The translations under genes and the position numbers were made by a program. A stretch of 42,453 nucleotides of DNA from Candidatus Coproplasma avistercoris. Lineage in GTDB: Bacteria; Bacillota; Clostridia; Christensenellales; Borkfalkiaceae. Positions 24,532-34,538 of the stretch are shown here, piece by piece. Location: NCBI GenBank assembly GCA_018711385.1, contig DVIK01000028.1, positions 1 through 42,453 of the forward strand, in the 5' to 3' direction. The stretch's first letter is position 1, and the number at the start of each line of letters is the position of its first letter. A model generated the notes under the pieces. It saw only the letters and a program-made list of their open reading frames with translations, did not search any database and was not told where the DNA came from.

Positions 24532-25959
24532 TTAAATTATCACCTTGCCTTCTATAAAACTTTCAAACACGCCCGAAAGGTCGCCGTGCTTTTCAAAGCA
24601 TTTTTGCAGCGCGTCGGCGGTCGCCGTCTTTCCGCGCATGTCTTCGAAGTAACTTTTAAGCGCCCCGAAGAACTTATCGTCGCCTACGGAGGAGCGCAGC
24701 GTCTCGAACAGCAGCAACCCCTTGTTGTAGGCTATGTTAACGTATTCGTAGTCGCTTAAAAAGTCCTTAAGGTGCCTGTTCATCGTGGTGTCGGCATCGC
24801 CGAACAGCTGCCCGTACACCGAATAGAACGCCCTGTACGCCTCGGTGGCGGAGTGTACTATGCCCGCGCGGGTATAGCCGTACTGCGGGTGTTCCTCGAA
24901 AAAGCACAGCGTGCTGTATTCCGCCAGCCCCTCGTCCTGCCATGCGCAGTTCAGCTGGTCGCTGCCCACCATGGCGTACCACCACTGGTGCGCCACCTCG
25001 TGCACGGTCGCATATATGGCATCGTCGCCCGAAAGTTCGTCGCTTATCATCGCCAGCGCGGGATACTCCATGCCGCCCGCGGCAAATCCCGTCTGCACTA
25101 TGTTCAGCTGCGGATATTCGTATTCTCCGAACTTATCTTCGAAGTACGCAAGCGCCTGCGCCGCCGCGTCCAGCACCTCTTCCGCATGCGCGTCGTCGCA
25201 ATGATAGTAATTCACGGGCGTGCCGCCTGCATCCGCCGTCAGCTTTTCAAATCCGTCGGAGAGCACTATGCAGAAGTCGCGCGCGTTTTCCAGCTCGTAA
25301 AACAGCGTATTGCCGTCGGCTCCCGTCTGCATTCCGCTCGCCGCCGCGCCGAAGCCCGCGGGCAGCGTCAGCTCCACCGTATAGTCGGCGCAATCGCTTG
25401 CGAACGGGTCGCCGTCGCTGTAATATTCGCACTGTAAAAATCCGCCGTCCTCCGTGCGCGTGCAGACCGTCGGATAAAAGTTGCCCAGGTTGACCGTGCG
25501 CTGCGTTATCCCCGTGCGGTGGTTTACTTTTGCAAGCGTGAGCTCGTAGCTTAACGTAACGGTAGCGCGCCCGCCCGTCTCAAGCGTGTCGGGCAGCGTT
25601 ACCTGCAGTATATTCTCGTCCGAACCGCAGATCTTCCACTCCTTCGCGCCGTCAACTGCGGTTATCTCCATTCCGCCGTAGCTCGTGCCCGCATAGTATG
25701 CGCGTGAGCGCAGTTCGTCTGAAACGGGCCTGAACTGCGCGCCGCTGCGGTAGGCGTTGGGATAGATGTTGAATTCCAGCGTGCCGGTGGGTGCGGAGGC
25801 GTTGTAGTAGTCGACTTCGCACTCGGCGGTGAGCGTGCCGTTTGAGTACTGTGCGGATATGCGGTAATCGGTGCGCCCGTCGTCGTTTCTGCACGCCGTT
25901 GCGGGCATTGCGCCGCAGCATACCGCCGCGGCTATTATAAGGCAGAATGATCTCTTCAT
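24532..25959 (-). CDS. M1 (gluzincin) family metallopeptidase, putative lipoprotein
   Basis: GGMEYPALAMIS...HEVAHQWWYAMVGSDQLNCAWQDEGLAEY (HExxH-x18-E); N-terminal signal MKRSFCLIIAAAVCCGAMPATAC. Confidence 0.9.
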   Translation of the reverse strand: MKRSFCLIIAAAVCCGAMPATACRNDDGRTDYRISAQYSNGTLTAECEVDYYNASAPTGTLEFNIYPNAYRSGAQFRPVSDELRSRAYYAGTSYGGMEITAVDGAKEWKICGSDENILQVTLPDTLETGGRATVTLSYELTLAKVNHRTGITQRTVNLGNFYPTVCTRTEDGGFLQCEYYSDGDPFASDCADYTVELTLPAGFGAAASGMQTGADGNTLFYELENARDFCIVLSDGFEKLTADAGGTPVNYYHCDDAHAEEVLDAAAQALAYFEDKFGEYEYPQLNIVQTGFAAGGMEYPALAMISDELSGDDAIYATVHEVAHQWWYAMVGSDQLNCAWQDEGLAEYSTLCFFEEHPQYGYTRAGIVHSATEAYRAFYSVYGQLFGDADTTMNRHLKDFLSDYEYVNIAYNKGLLLFETLRSSVGDDKFFGALKSYFEDMRGKTATADALQKCFEKHGDLSGVFESFIEGKVII

Positions 25960-26044
25960 GGTACAATATCGTATGCGTCCGCGGTCGCCGTCTTGACAGG
26001 TTTTGCAAAAAATTTTTTCACAAACGCGCGGCAAATCAAATACA

Positions 26045-26701
26045 ATGGATTGTATGAAGGTGTGTGTTGTTACGTCGGGGGCGGCGCGGCTGCCGGAGTG
26101 CGACGTCGCGCTGTTCGGCTTCGAAAGGCTGGGCGCCGTCGATTATGAAAGCGAACTTTCGGGCAAGAGCGAAAAGTTCGAAGAGGTCGCGCGCCTCTCG
26201 CGCGCGGCGGGCTGCGGCGTGGTGTGCGGCTGCATAACTTCATCGCGCGGGGCGGTGCGCAAGTCTGCCGCGGCGGCGTGTTCGGGCAAACTGCTCGGCA
26301 TATCCGATATGTGCCGCGTATTCGGCGACGAGAAGTATAAGAGCGGCGCCTCGCTCGGGCTGTATATGCTGGGCGGATGCAGGGCGGGCGTGCTTATAGA
26401 AAACGATATATATTTCCCCGAATGCATGCGCTCGCTGGCGGCGTGCGGCTGTTCGATCGTGTTGTTTTTAAGCGAGGGGCTGCGCCCCGTCCACTCCGTG
26501 CTCATGCGTGCCTACGCGTATCTATACGGCGTTCCGGTCATCGGCTGCGCGGGCAGGACGGCGCTGTTTGCCGAAACTTCGGGCGGGCTGGCCACTTCCA
26601 ATCTGCCGCTCACGCTGTTCGAAACTTCCCGCGTCCCGTGCTGGCGCACGGTCACCTCGCGCATGCGCGGCGCCGCGGAGGACGACGACGCCGATTTTTA
26701 A
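26045..26701 (+). CDS. nitrilase/carbon-nitrogen hydrolase-like protein, probably non-catalytic
   Basis: AGVLIENDIYFPECMRSLAACGCSIVLFLSEG...RAYAYLYGVPVIGCAGR aligns with nitrilase G-x-x-I-C-x-D-x-x-F-P-E with Cys replaced; exact start (26045 or 26054) uncertain. Confidence 0.65.
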   Translation: MDCMKVCVVTSGAARLPECDVALFGFERLGAVDYESELSGKSEKFEEVARLSRAAGCGVVCGCITSSRGAVRKSAAAACSGKLLGISDMCRVFGDEKYKSGASLGLYMLGGCRAGVLIENDIYFPECMRSLAACGCSIVLFLSEGLRPVHSVLMRAYAYLYGVPVIGCAGRTALFAETSGGLATSNLPLTLFETSRVPCWRTVTSRMRGAAEDDDADF

Positions 26702-26749
26702 CCGTTTGTAAAATCAGTGCGCAAAAATTGCCGTAACGGGGCAAACCGC

Positions 26750-26778
26750 TTGAAATTTTTTGCACGGTTTGCTATAAT
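26750..26778 (+). promoter_or_regulatory. promoter upstream of yicC-gmk-rpoZ
   Basis: TTGAAA-17-TATAAT. Confidence 0.65.
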
Positions 26779-26851
26779 GTAGTCTGCAGTAATGTCGGCG
26801 GCTATGCCGGCGGCTGCAAATTTACGGTATTTGCAAAAGGGGTTTGCGCAT

Positions 26852-27736
26852 ATGCTCAGCATGACGGGTTACGGCAGAGGCGGATACAGCGGCGGAGGAA
26901 TAGAGCTCTCCGTGGAGATCAAGACGGTGAATAACCGCTATCTCGACGTATCGGTAAAGGCGCCGCGCGTATTTGCCGCCTATGAAGAGGCCGTGCGCAA
27001 CGCCATCCGCAAAAAATTCACGCGCGGCCATGCCGACGTCTACGTCAATCTTACGGACAAGCGCGAAGAAAAGTGCGGCGCCCGCCTGGACGAGGGCGTT
27101 GCGACCGCCTGCCTGAACGCGCTCAGAAGGCTGAAAGAGCTCGCGGCGGACATCGTGCCCTCCGCGGCCTGCGGCGATCTCGTTTCCCTGCTGCGCATGC
27201 CCGATATGCTGGTGCAGGGCGAGGCGCAGGCGGCCGACGAGCAGTTGACCGGAGCGCTCGACAACGCGCTGGACGCGGCGCTCGATAACCTCAACGCCAT
27301 GCGCCTGAAAGAGGGCGAAAAGCTCAGGGCAGACATGCTCTCGCGCATGGACAGGATAGAGGCGCTCGTGGGCGAAGTTTCCGCCCGTGCGCCCCTCGTT
27401 GCCGAGGATTACAGGGCAAAGCTCAAAGAGAAGGTGGAAAAGTACCTCGCGGATGCAACGGTGGACGAGGGCAAGCTGCTCACCGAGGTGGCGCTGTTTG
27501 CCGACAAGTCGAACATAGACGAAGAGCTCACCCGCCTGCGCTCGCACATAGAGCAGTTCAGGGAGATCTGCGGGGCCGGGGTAGTGGGCAGGAAGCTCGA
27601 CTTCCTCGTGCAGGAGTTCAACAGGGAGACCAACACGATATGCTCCAAGAGCAACGATCTGACCATCACCCGCTGCGGGTTGGAGCTCAAAAACGAGATA
27701 GAAAAAATACGCGAACAGGTGCAGAACGTTGAATAG
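26852..27736 (+). CDS. yicC: YicC/YloC family endoribonuclease-like protein
   Basis: MLSMTGYGRGGYSGGGIELSVEIKTVNNRYLDVSVKAPR...REINTI-type C-terminus FNRETNTICSKSNDLTITRCGLELKNEIEKIREQVQNVE. Confidence 0.93.
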   Translation: MLSMTGYGRGGYSGGGIELSVEIKTVNNRYLDVSVKAPRVFAAYEEAVRNAIRKKFTRGHADVYVNLTDKREEKCGARLDEGVATACLNALRRLKELAADIVPSAACGDLVSLLRMPDMLVQGEAQAADEQLTGALDNALDAALDNLNAMRLKEGEKLRADMLSRMDRIEALVGEVSARAPLVAEDYRAKLKEKVEKYLADATVDEGKLLTEVALFADKSNIDEELTRLRSHIEQFREICGAGVVGRKLDFLVQEFNRETNTICSKSNDLTITRCGLELKNEIEKIREQVQNVE

Positions 27737-28301
27737 GCAGAGAAATGTGCTCGCCGTCATCTCCGGGCCGTCCGGGGTGGGCAAGGGCACCGTCATAAAG
27801 GAGATGTTCAGGCTGCGCCCCTCGCTCAAAGAGAGCGTGTCGTGCACCACGCGCGCGCCGCGCGCGGGCGAGCGGGACGGCGTGGATTACTTCTTCGTCA
27901 GCCGCGAACGCTTCCTGCAGATGATCGAAGGCGGCGAGCTTCTGGAATACTCCGAACACTTCGAAAATTACTACGGCACGCCGCGCGCCTTTGTGGAAAA
28001 GACGCTGCTCTCGGGCGATATCATCCTCGAAATAGACGTCGACGGCGCGCTCTCGGTAAAGGCGGCGCACCCTTCGGCGGTGCTCATCATGATAGAGCCG
28101 CCCGACATGGACGAGCTGAAAAGGCGGCTGGAAAAGCGCGGCACGGAGAGCGGGGAAAAGGTCGCCCTGCGCATATCCCGCGCCGAATACGAACTTTCAA
28201 AGAAAGATAAATACGATTACTGCGTGGTGAACGAAGACGTCACTGCCGCGGCTAAGCGTATTCTGGAAATAATAGATGCAGAAAAGGAGGTTTTGCTATG
28301 A
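27729..28301 (+). CDS. gmk: guanylate kinase (TTG start)
   Basis: VLAVISGPSGVGKGTVIKEMF...SVSCTTRAPRAGERDGVDYFFVSRERF. Confidence 0.96.
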   Translation: MNRQRNVLAVISGPSGVGKGTVIKEMFRLRPSLKESVSCTTRAPRAGERDGVDYFFVSRERFLQMIEGGELLEYSEHFENYYGTPRAFVEKTLLSGDIILEIDVDGALSVKAAHPSAVLIMIEPPDMDELKRRLEKRGTESGEKVALRISRAEYELSKKDKYDYCVVNEDVTAAAKRILEIIDAEKEVLL

Positions 28302-28510
28302 TAAATAAACCTGCGGTAGACCAACTTATCGGAAAACTTTCGGCAGACGGCCACGATGCCTCGCGCTACGAACTGTGTGTGGTCGCTTCGAAGCGCGCCC
28401 GCCAGATAATCGAGCAGAACAACGGCAGGGAGCTGCCGGGCAAGATGAAACCCATAACCGTTGCCTGCAACGAGATCGCGGCAGGCAAGGTGATAAGCGC
28501 AAAGGATTAA
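28298..28510 (+). CDS. rpoZ: DNA-directed RNA polymerase omega subunit
   Basis: SRYELCVVASKRARQIIE...KPITVACNEIAAGKV. Confidence 0.92.
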   Translation: MINKPAVDQLIGKLSADGHDASRYELCVVASKRARQIIEQNNGRELPGKMKPITVACNEIAAGKVISAKD

Positions 28511-28573
28511 CCTGTTCAGCCCCGCGCCCCGCGCGGGGCTGAATATTACCGGCCGACCGCGGCGGAGCCTTGT

Positions 28574-30745
28574 ATGTATGCACAGGTAATAGTTGATATA
28601 GCCCACAGCCAGGTGGACAGAATTTTTGAATATTCCTGCGAAGACGGCACCCCTGCGGGCAGCCGCGTAAAGGTGCCCTTCGGCGGCAGGACGGTGGACG
28701 GCTTCATAGTGGGGCTGTCCCGCACGAGCGCCTATCCGGCGGAAAAGGTCAAACCTGTCAGCTTCGTATATGAAGAGCCTCCCGCCCTCGTGCCCGAATG
28801 CTTTTCGCTGATGAGCGAGCTTTCGGAACGCTACCGCGTGCCCAAGGCGGTGTGTTTAAGGCTGTTTCTGCCTTCGGAGATGCGCTCTGGCAAGGTGCGC
28901 GAACTCTATAAAAAGGTGCTGAAATTCAGCGGCGCCGCGCTCAGTTTTTCCGGATCGGCAAAAAAGCAGCGGCAGTTTTACGACTTTTTAAGGGAGGCCG
29001 GGCAGGCCGAATACACCCCCTGCTGCGAAAAGTTCGGCCGCGGCGCTGTGAACGCCGTAGTCGAAAAGGGCGGCGCGCTCATGGAGAGGGTGCGCATAAA
29101 CCGCTCTCCCTCGGGGTTTGCAGACGGTGAGGAGGCGGGCAAGGTGCTCACTCCCGCGCAGTCTGCGGCGCTGGACGGCATAGAGCGCGACAGCCGTACC
29201 GTGCAGCTTGTGCACGGCGTCACGGGCAGCGGCAAGACGGAGATATATCTGAACGTCATAAGCCGCGCGCTGCAGCGCGGCAAGACGGCCATCTTCCTCG
29301 TGCCCGAGATCTCGCTCACGCCGCAGATGTTCTCGCAGCTGAAGCGCCGCTTCGGCGAACGGGCCGCCATACTGCACAGCGGGCTTTCGGCGGGCGAGCG
29401 GTTCGACGAGTGGTGGAGGCTGCGCACGGGCGAGGCAAAGATAGCCATAGGCGCCCGCAGCGCCATATTCTCCCCGCTGGAAAACATCGGTGCTATAATC
29501 ATCGACGAGGAGCACGACGGCTCTTACTTTTCCGAATCGGCGCCGCGCTATTCCACTCTGGAAGTGGCGCGCCTGCGCGCCGAACACAACGGCTGCAAAC
29601 TCATCCTCGGCAGCGCCACCCCCTCGGTGGAGAGCTATTCCGCCGCCGTGGAGGGCAGGTACAATCTCATCACGCTCAAAGAGCGCATAAACGGCAAGCC
29701 GCTGCCGCACATAACCATAGCCGACATGCGCAAGGAGGTAAAGCGCGGCAACAACACCGCCTTTTCGTCCGCGCTGCGCGAACAGCTCAAAGACACGCTC
29801 GAAAGCGGCAACCAGGCAATAATCTTCTTAAACCGCCGCGGCTATTCGCGCACTGTCATCTGCCAGGACTGCGGCTATGCCTTGAAGTGCGAAAACTGCG
29901 ACGTGGCGCTCGCTTACCACTCGGAGGAAAACTGCCTTAAATGCCACTATTGCGGCGCAAGGTACCGCATGCCGCGCGCCTGTCCCGAATGCGGCGGGCT
30001 GCACCTGCGCTACGGCGGCACGGGTACCCAGCGCGTGGTGGCCGACCTTAAGCACGACTTCCCCTCGGCGCGCATACTGCGCATGGACAACGACACCACT
30101 TCGGGCAAAGAGGGGCACTATAAGATACTCAGACAGTTTGCCGAAAGGCAGGCGGACATACTCGTGGGCACGCAGATGATAGCCAAGGGGCACGACTTCC
30201 CCGCCGTTACGCTGGTGGGCATACTCGACGCCGACATGAGCCTGCACTTTTCCGACTACCGCGCGGGCGAACGCACCTTTCAGCTCATAACGCAGGTCGC
30301 GGGCCGCAGCGGCAGGGCGGGAGAGGCCGGGCAGGTGGTGCTGCAGACCTACTCCCCCGAAAACGCCGTTTTAAGGTATGCGGTCAACTACGACTACGAG
30401 GGCTTCTTCAAAAACGAGGTCGCGCTGCGTAAGGCCACGCGCTTCCCGCCGTTCTCGCTGATATGCAGGGTGATGGTGACGGCGGAGGAAGACGGCCCCG
30501 CGCTCGAGGCGCTCAGAGGCGTATATTTCGGCGCGGAGGAGCTGCGGCAAAGGCACCCCGAAGAGTTCATCTTTCTCAACAAGATGCACTCGCCCATAAA
30601 AAAGATCCAGGGCCGCGTGCGCTATCAGGTTCTCATGCGGCTGGAGGACGGCGGGCTGCTGCCCGAGATCTACGCGCTTGCGGTAAAGTTTTCCTCGCAA
30701 AAGGCGCTCGTCTATGTCGAGGAAAACCCCGTAAATCTTTCATGA
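28574..30745 (+). CDS. priA: primosomal protein N' (PriA helicase)
   Basis: LVHGVTGSGKTEIYL...IIDEEHDGSYFS...zinc-binding CQDCGYALKCENCDVALAYH...GTQMIAKGHDFPAVTLVGILDAD. Confidence 0.96.
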   Translation: MYAQVIVDIAHSQVDRIFEYSCEDGTPAGSRVKVPFGGRTVDGFIVGLSRTSAYPAEKVKPVSFVYEEPPALVPECFSLMSELSERYRVPKAVCLRLFLPSEMRSGKVRELYKKVLKFSGAALSFSGSAKKQRQFYDFLREAGQAEYTPCCEKFGRGAVNAVVEKGGALMERVRINRSPSGFADGEEAGKVLTPAQSAALDGIERDSRTVQLVHGVTGSGKTEIYLNVISRALQRGKTAIFLVPEISLTPQMFSQLKRRFGERAAILHSGLSAGERFDEWWRLRTGEAKIAIGARSAIFSPLENIGAIIIDEEHDGSYFSESAPRYSTLEVARLRAEHNGCKLILGSATPSVESYSAAVEGRYNLITLKERINGKPLPHITIADMRKEVKRGNNTAFSSALREQLKDTLESGNQAIIFLNRRGYSRTVICQDCGYALKCENCDVALAYHSEENCLKCHYCGARYRMPRACPECGGLHLRYGGTGTQRVVADLKHDFPSARILRMDNDTTSGKEGHYKILRQFAERQADILVGTQMIAKGHDFPAVTLVGILDADMSLHFSDYRAGERTFQLITQVAGRSGRAGEAGQVVLQTYSPENAVLRYAVNYDYEGFFKNEVALRKATRFPPFSLICRVMVTAEEDGPALEALRGVYFGAEELRQRHPEEFIFLNKMHSPIKKIQGRVRYQVLMRLEDGGLLPEIYALAVKFSSQKALVYVEENPVNLS

Positions 30746-30805
30746 TCCCGCAAATTCTGAAATTTACCCGCACATATGGCGGAAATAATAACAAGAGGTG
30801 AAGTT

Positions 30806-31273
30806 ATGGCACGGAGATATGTGGTGCAGGTGGGCGACCCCATACTGCGCACTGTGTGCAGAGAGGTGAAAACATTCAACGGCGAGCTCGCCGCGCTTTT
30901 GGACGACATGAAGGAGACGGTGCGCGCCGAAGACGGCGCGGGCCTTGCCGCCCCCCAGGTGGGAGTGGACGCGCGCGCGGTCGTTATCGACGTGGAGGAG
31001 GGGTTCTTCGAACTTATCAACCCCGAAATAATCTCGCAGAAGGGCGAACAGACCGGCCCCGAGGGCTGCCTTTCGGTAAAGGGCAAGCAGGGCACCGTCA
31101 CCCGCCCCGAAAAGGTCAAGCTCGTCTACCGCGACAGGCAGGGCAGAAAGCACAAGCTCACCGCCGAAGGTTTCTTTGCGCGCGCGGTCTGCCACGAACT
31201 CGACCACCTCGACGGCGTCATCTACACCGACAAGGCCACGGACGTTGTAGACGTGAAAGAGGAGGAGAGGTGA
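30806..31273 (+). CDS. def: peptide deformylase
   Basis: GAGLAAPQVGVDARAVVID...GPEGCLSVKGKQGTVTRPEKV...CHELDHLDGVIYTDKA. Confidence 0.96.
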   Translation: MARRYVVQVGDPILRTVCREVKTFNGELAALLDDMKETVRAEDGAGLAAPQVGVDARAVVIDVEEGFFELINPEIISQKGEQTGPEGCLSVKGKQGTVTRPEKVKLVYRDRQGRKHKLTAEGFFARAVCHELDHLDGVIYTDKATDVVDVKEEER

Positions 31274-32187
31274 AGATACTGTATGCCGGCACGCCGCAGT
31301 TTGCGGTGGAGCCGCTCAAAGCGCTCGTAAACAGCGGCGCCGATATAGTCGGCGTGGTCACTCAGGAGGACAGGCCCTTCGGCAGGAAGGGCGTGCTCAC
31401 CCCGCCGCCCGTAAAGAGCTTCGCGCTCGGGCTGGGGCTGCCCGTGTATCAGTTTGCAAGGATACGCGACCACGCCGAAGAGCTGAGAGCGCTCGGCGCC
31501 GACGCCATGTTCACCTGCGCTTACGGCCAGCTGCTCACGCGCGAAGTGCTCGAAGCCTTCCCCGGGGGGGTGTGGAACGCGCATGCCTCGCTGCTGCCTG
31601 CCTTTCGCGGCGCCTCGCCCGTTCAATCGGCAATACTTGCGGGCGAAAAGGTGACGGGCGTCACCATAATGAAGACCGAACTCGCGCTCGACAGCGGGGA
31701 TATCCTGCTCGTAAAGCGCTGCAAAATAGGGGAGGGCGAGACGAGCGGCGAACTCTCGCAGCGGCTCTCCCTGCTCGCCGCCGAGGCGCTGTGCGAGGCG
31801 GCAAAACTGATAGAGAGCGGCGACGAAAACCTGCTCTTGCAGGACGATGGTGCCGCCACCTACTGCAAAAAGATAAAAAAAGAGGACGCAAGGGTAGATT
31901 TTTCGCAGCCTGCGACAAGGGTGTGCGCGCTGATAAACGGCATGAGCCCCTCGCCCGCGGCGTACTGCATGCACGGCGGCAGCCCGCTCAATCTTTTAAG
32001 GGCGTTCGTCCGCGAAGGCGGCGGCGCGGCGGGCAGCGTGCTCGAAGTTGCAAAGGGCGGATTTGCCGTTGCCTGCGGCGAGGGCAGCGTGCTTGTGACC
32101 GAGGCGCAGTTTGCGGGCGGCAAGCGCCTTTCGGCGGCCGACATCTTCAACGGCAGGAAACTCAAAGCGGGGGATATGCTTGAATAA
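31270..32187 (+). CDS. fmt: methionyl-tRNA formyltransferase (GTG start)
   Basis: KILYAGTPQFAVEPLKALVNSGADIVGVVTQEDRPFGRKGVLTPPPVK...NAHASLLPAFRGASPVQSAILAG. Confidence 0.96.
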   Translation: MKILYAGTPQFAVEPLKALVNSGADIVGVVTQEDRPFGRKGVLTPPPVKSFALGLGLPVYQFARIRDHAEELRALGADAMFTCAYGQLLTREVLEAFPGGVWNAHASLLPAFRGASPVQSAILAGEKVTGVTIMKTELALDSGDILLVKRCKIGEGETSGELSQRLSLLAAEALCEAAKLIESGDENLLLQDDGAATYCKKIKKEDARVDFSQPATRVCALINGMSPSPAAYCMHGGSPLNLLRAFVREGGGAAGSVLEVAKGGFAVACGEGSVLVTEAQFAGGKRLSAADIFNGRKLKAGDMLE

Positions 32188-33403
32188 CCCGCTTACTGAC
32201 CCCTATCTCGTCCTCTCCGAGGTGTACAGCCGCGGCGCCTACTTGAAGCAGGCGCTCGCCTCGGTGCCCACAGAGCCGCAAAACCGCCCGCAAACTTCCA
32301 AAATCTGCTACGGCGTGCTCGAAAAGGACGTTTATTTAAGCTATATCATAGGGGCAAATTGCCAAAAACAGCCCAAGTCGGCAATACGGCTGATACTCAA
32401 AATAGCGCTGTATATGCTGGAATTCATGGGCAAGCACGGCTACATGGTGGCCGACTGTGCCGTGGAGCTTGCCAAAAAGGCGGGCAAGGGAGGCGCCGCC
32501 GGTTTCGTCAACGCCTTTCTGCGCTCGTACAAGCTCCCCGCGCTGCCCGCGGGCGCCGACGAGCGGCTGTCGGTGGAGGTCAGCGCGCCGCTGTGGCTGG
32601 CAAAGAGGGTGCGCCGCAGCTACAAGCAGGAGGCCGCCGCCATACTCTCCGCCCCCTCGCACGGGGTGTGCGTCCGCTTCGAACGCGGAGCGGAGCGCTA
32701 TCTTGCGCTCCCGCATGAAGAGACGCCCTTCAAAGGCGTATATATCTTCAGAAATTTCGTGCGCGACGGCGGCTACGATGCGGGCGACTACACCTTCCAG
32801 TCGGTCGGCTCGGCAGCCATCTGTTCGGTGGTATCCCCGTGCGGACGCCTGCTCGACGCCTGCGCCGCCCCCGGCGGCAAGAGCGTGCTGCTCGCAAAAA
32901 AGTGCGGCTCGGTCACCGCGCAGGAACTGCACCCTCACCGGGTAGAGCTTATAGGCAGCTATGCCCGCCGCATGGGCGCGGACAACGTGTTTCCCGTTGC
33001 GGGCGACGCCTCTGCATTCAACCCCGAATGGGAGGGGCTGTTCGACGGCGTGCTGTGCGACGTCCCCTGCTCCGGCAGCGGCGTTATAAACGAAAATCCC
33101 GACATAAAGCTGTTCAGGCGGGAGGAGGACATAGCCTCGCTTGCCGCGCTGCAGCTTAAAATACTTGCAAACTGCGCCCGTTACGTAAGGCCGGGCGGCA
33201 GCCTTTACTATTCCACCTGCTCCGTCCTCCCCGAAGAGAACGACAGCGCGGTGCATGGCTTCCTCGCTTCGGTGCAGGGGTTTGAGCTCGACATACCGGA
33301 GTGCGCCCTGCCTTCGCGCCGCACAAAGACGGGGCTGCAGTTCCTGCCGCACATCTCGCAGGGGGCGGGCTTCTTCGTCACGCGTTTCATACGCAAAAGC
33401 TGA
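32180..33403 (+). CDS. rsmB: 16S rRNA (cytosine-967-C5)-methyltransferase (TTG start)
   Basis: NusB-like N-terminus; LLDACAAPGGKSVLLA; DVPCSGSGVINENPDIK; YSTCSVLPEEND. Confidence 0.94.
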   Translation: MNNPLTDPYLVLSEVYSRGAYLKQALASVPTEPQNRPQTSKICYGVLEKDVYLSYIIGANCQKQPKSAIRLILKIALYMLEFMGKHGYMVADCAVELAKKAGKGGAAGFVNAFLRSYKLPALPAGADERLSVEVSAPLWLAKRVRRSYKQEAAAILSAPSHGVCVRFERGAERYLALPHEETPFKGVYIFRNFVRDGGYDAGDYTFQSVGSAAICSVVSPCGRLLDACAAPGGKSVLLAKKCGSVTAQELHPHRVELIGSYARRMGADNVFPVAGDASAFNPEWEGLFDGVLCDVPCSGSGVINENPDIKLFRREEDIASLAALQLKILANCARYVRPGGSLYYSTCSVLPEENDSAVHGFLASVQGFELDIPECALPSRRTKTGLQFLPHISQGAGFFVTRFIRKS

Positions 33404-33456
33404 TCCCGCGGGCACTGCTGAAAGTTTGTCCGTCGGCACATATGCCGCGTTGAATT

Positions 33457-34506
33457 ATGAAAGAGATACTTGCAGATTACAACTTTACGGAGCTTAAGCG
33501 GCTTGCGGAGGAGATGGGCGAAAGGCCTTTCCGCGCAAAACAGCTCTTCGACGGGGTGATGCGCGGGCACGATATCTCCGGCATCCCCGCCCTGCCCGCG
33601 GCGTTCGTGCAGAGGCTGCTCGGGCGGTTCGAGGACTGCGCGCTGAAGATAGTAAAGACGCTCATTTCTTCCGACGGCACCGAAAAGTACCTCTATAAAC
33701 TTGCCGACGGCAACATAATCGAGGGCGTGTTCATGCGCTATAAGTACGGCAACACGCTGTGCGTATCCACCCAGGCGGGCTGCCGCATGGGCTGTAAGTT
33801 CTGCGCCAGCACCCTCGGCGGGCTGGTGCGCAACCTCACCCCGGGCGAGATGCTCTCTCAGGTGCTCAAGGTAAACGCGCTGCACGGCGGCACGCCTGCA
33901 AAGCGGCAGGTCACCAACGTCGTGCTCATGGGCAGCGGCGAACCGCTCGACAACTACGGCAACGTTATAAAGTTCGTGCGCGACATGGCGGCGGAGGGCG
34001 GCATAAATATCTCGCCGCGCAACGTCAGTCTCTCCACCTGCGGGCTGGTGCCAAGGATGTACGACCTCGCGGAAGAGGGGCTGCCGCTCAACCTCACCGT
34101 CTCGCTGCACAACGTCACCGACGAAGAGCGCGCCCGCACCATGCCCGTCGCCCGCGCCTATAAGATAGAGGACATCCTCGCCGCCTGCGCCAACTACTTT
34201 GCAAAGACGGGCAGGCGCTACATTTTCGAGTATTCGCTCATCGCGGGCGAAAATTCCGACGCGGCGCACGCCCGCGCGCTCGTAAAGCTGCTCAAAGGCA
34301 GGCCGTGCCACGTCAACCTTATAAGGCTGAACGACGTAAAGGAGCGCAAACTTTCCGCCGCCACCGAGCGCGGCGCGCAGGAATTTCTTAAAATACTCAC
34401 CGAGGGCGGCATCTCAGCCACGCTCCGCCGCAGGATGGGCGCCGACATAGGCGGCGCGTGCGGCCAGCTGCGCGCGGGCTACCTCGGCGAAAACGGCAAC
34501 GGCTGA
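33457..34506 (+). CDS. rlmN: 23S rRNA (adenine-2503-C2)-methyltransferase, radical SAM
   Basis: CVSTQAGCRMGCKFCASTLGGLVRNLTPGEMLSQV...MGSGEPLDNYGNV. Confidence 0.96.
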   Translation: MKEILADYNFTELKRLAEEMGERPFRAKQLFDGVMRGHDISGIPALPAAFVQRLLGRFEDCALKIVKTLISSDGTEKYLYKLADGNIIEGVFMRYKYGNTLCVSTQAGCRMGCKFCASTLGGLVRNLTPGEMLSQVLKVNALHGGTPAKRQVTNVVLMGSGEPLDNYGNVIKFVRDMAAEGGINISPRNVSLSTCGLVPRMYDLAEEGLPLNLTVSLHNVTDEERARTMPVARAYKIEDILAACANYFAKTGRRYIFEYSLIAGENSDAAHARALVKLLKGRPCHVNLIRLNDVKERKLSAATERGAQEFLKILTEGGISATLRRRMGADIGGACGQLRAGYLGENGNG

Positions 34507-34538
34507 ACGGCCGCGACTAAATTACGGAGTCTATTCAT

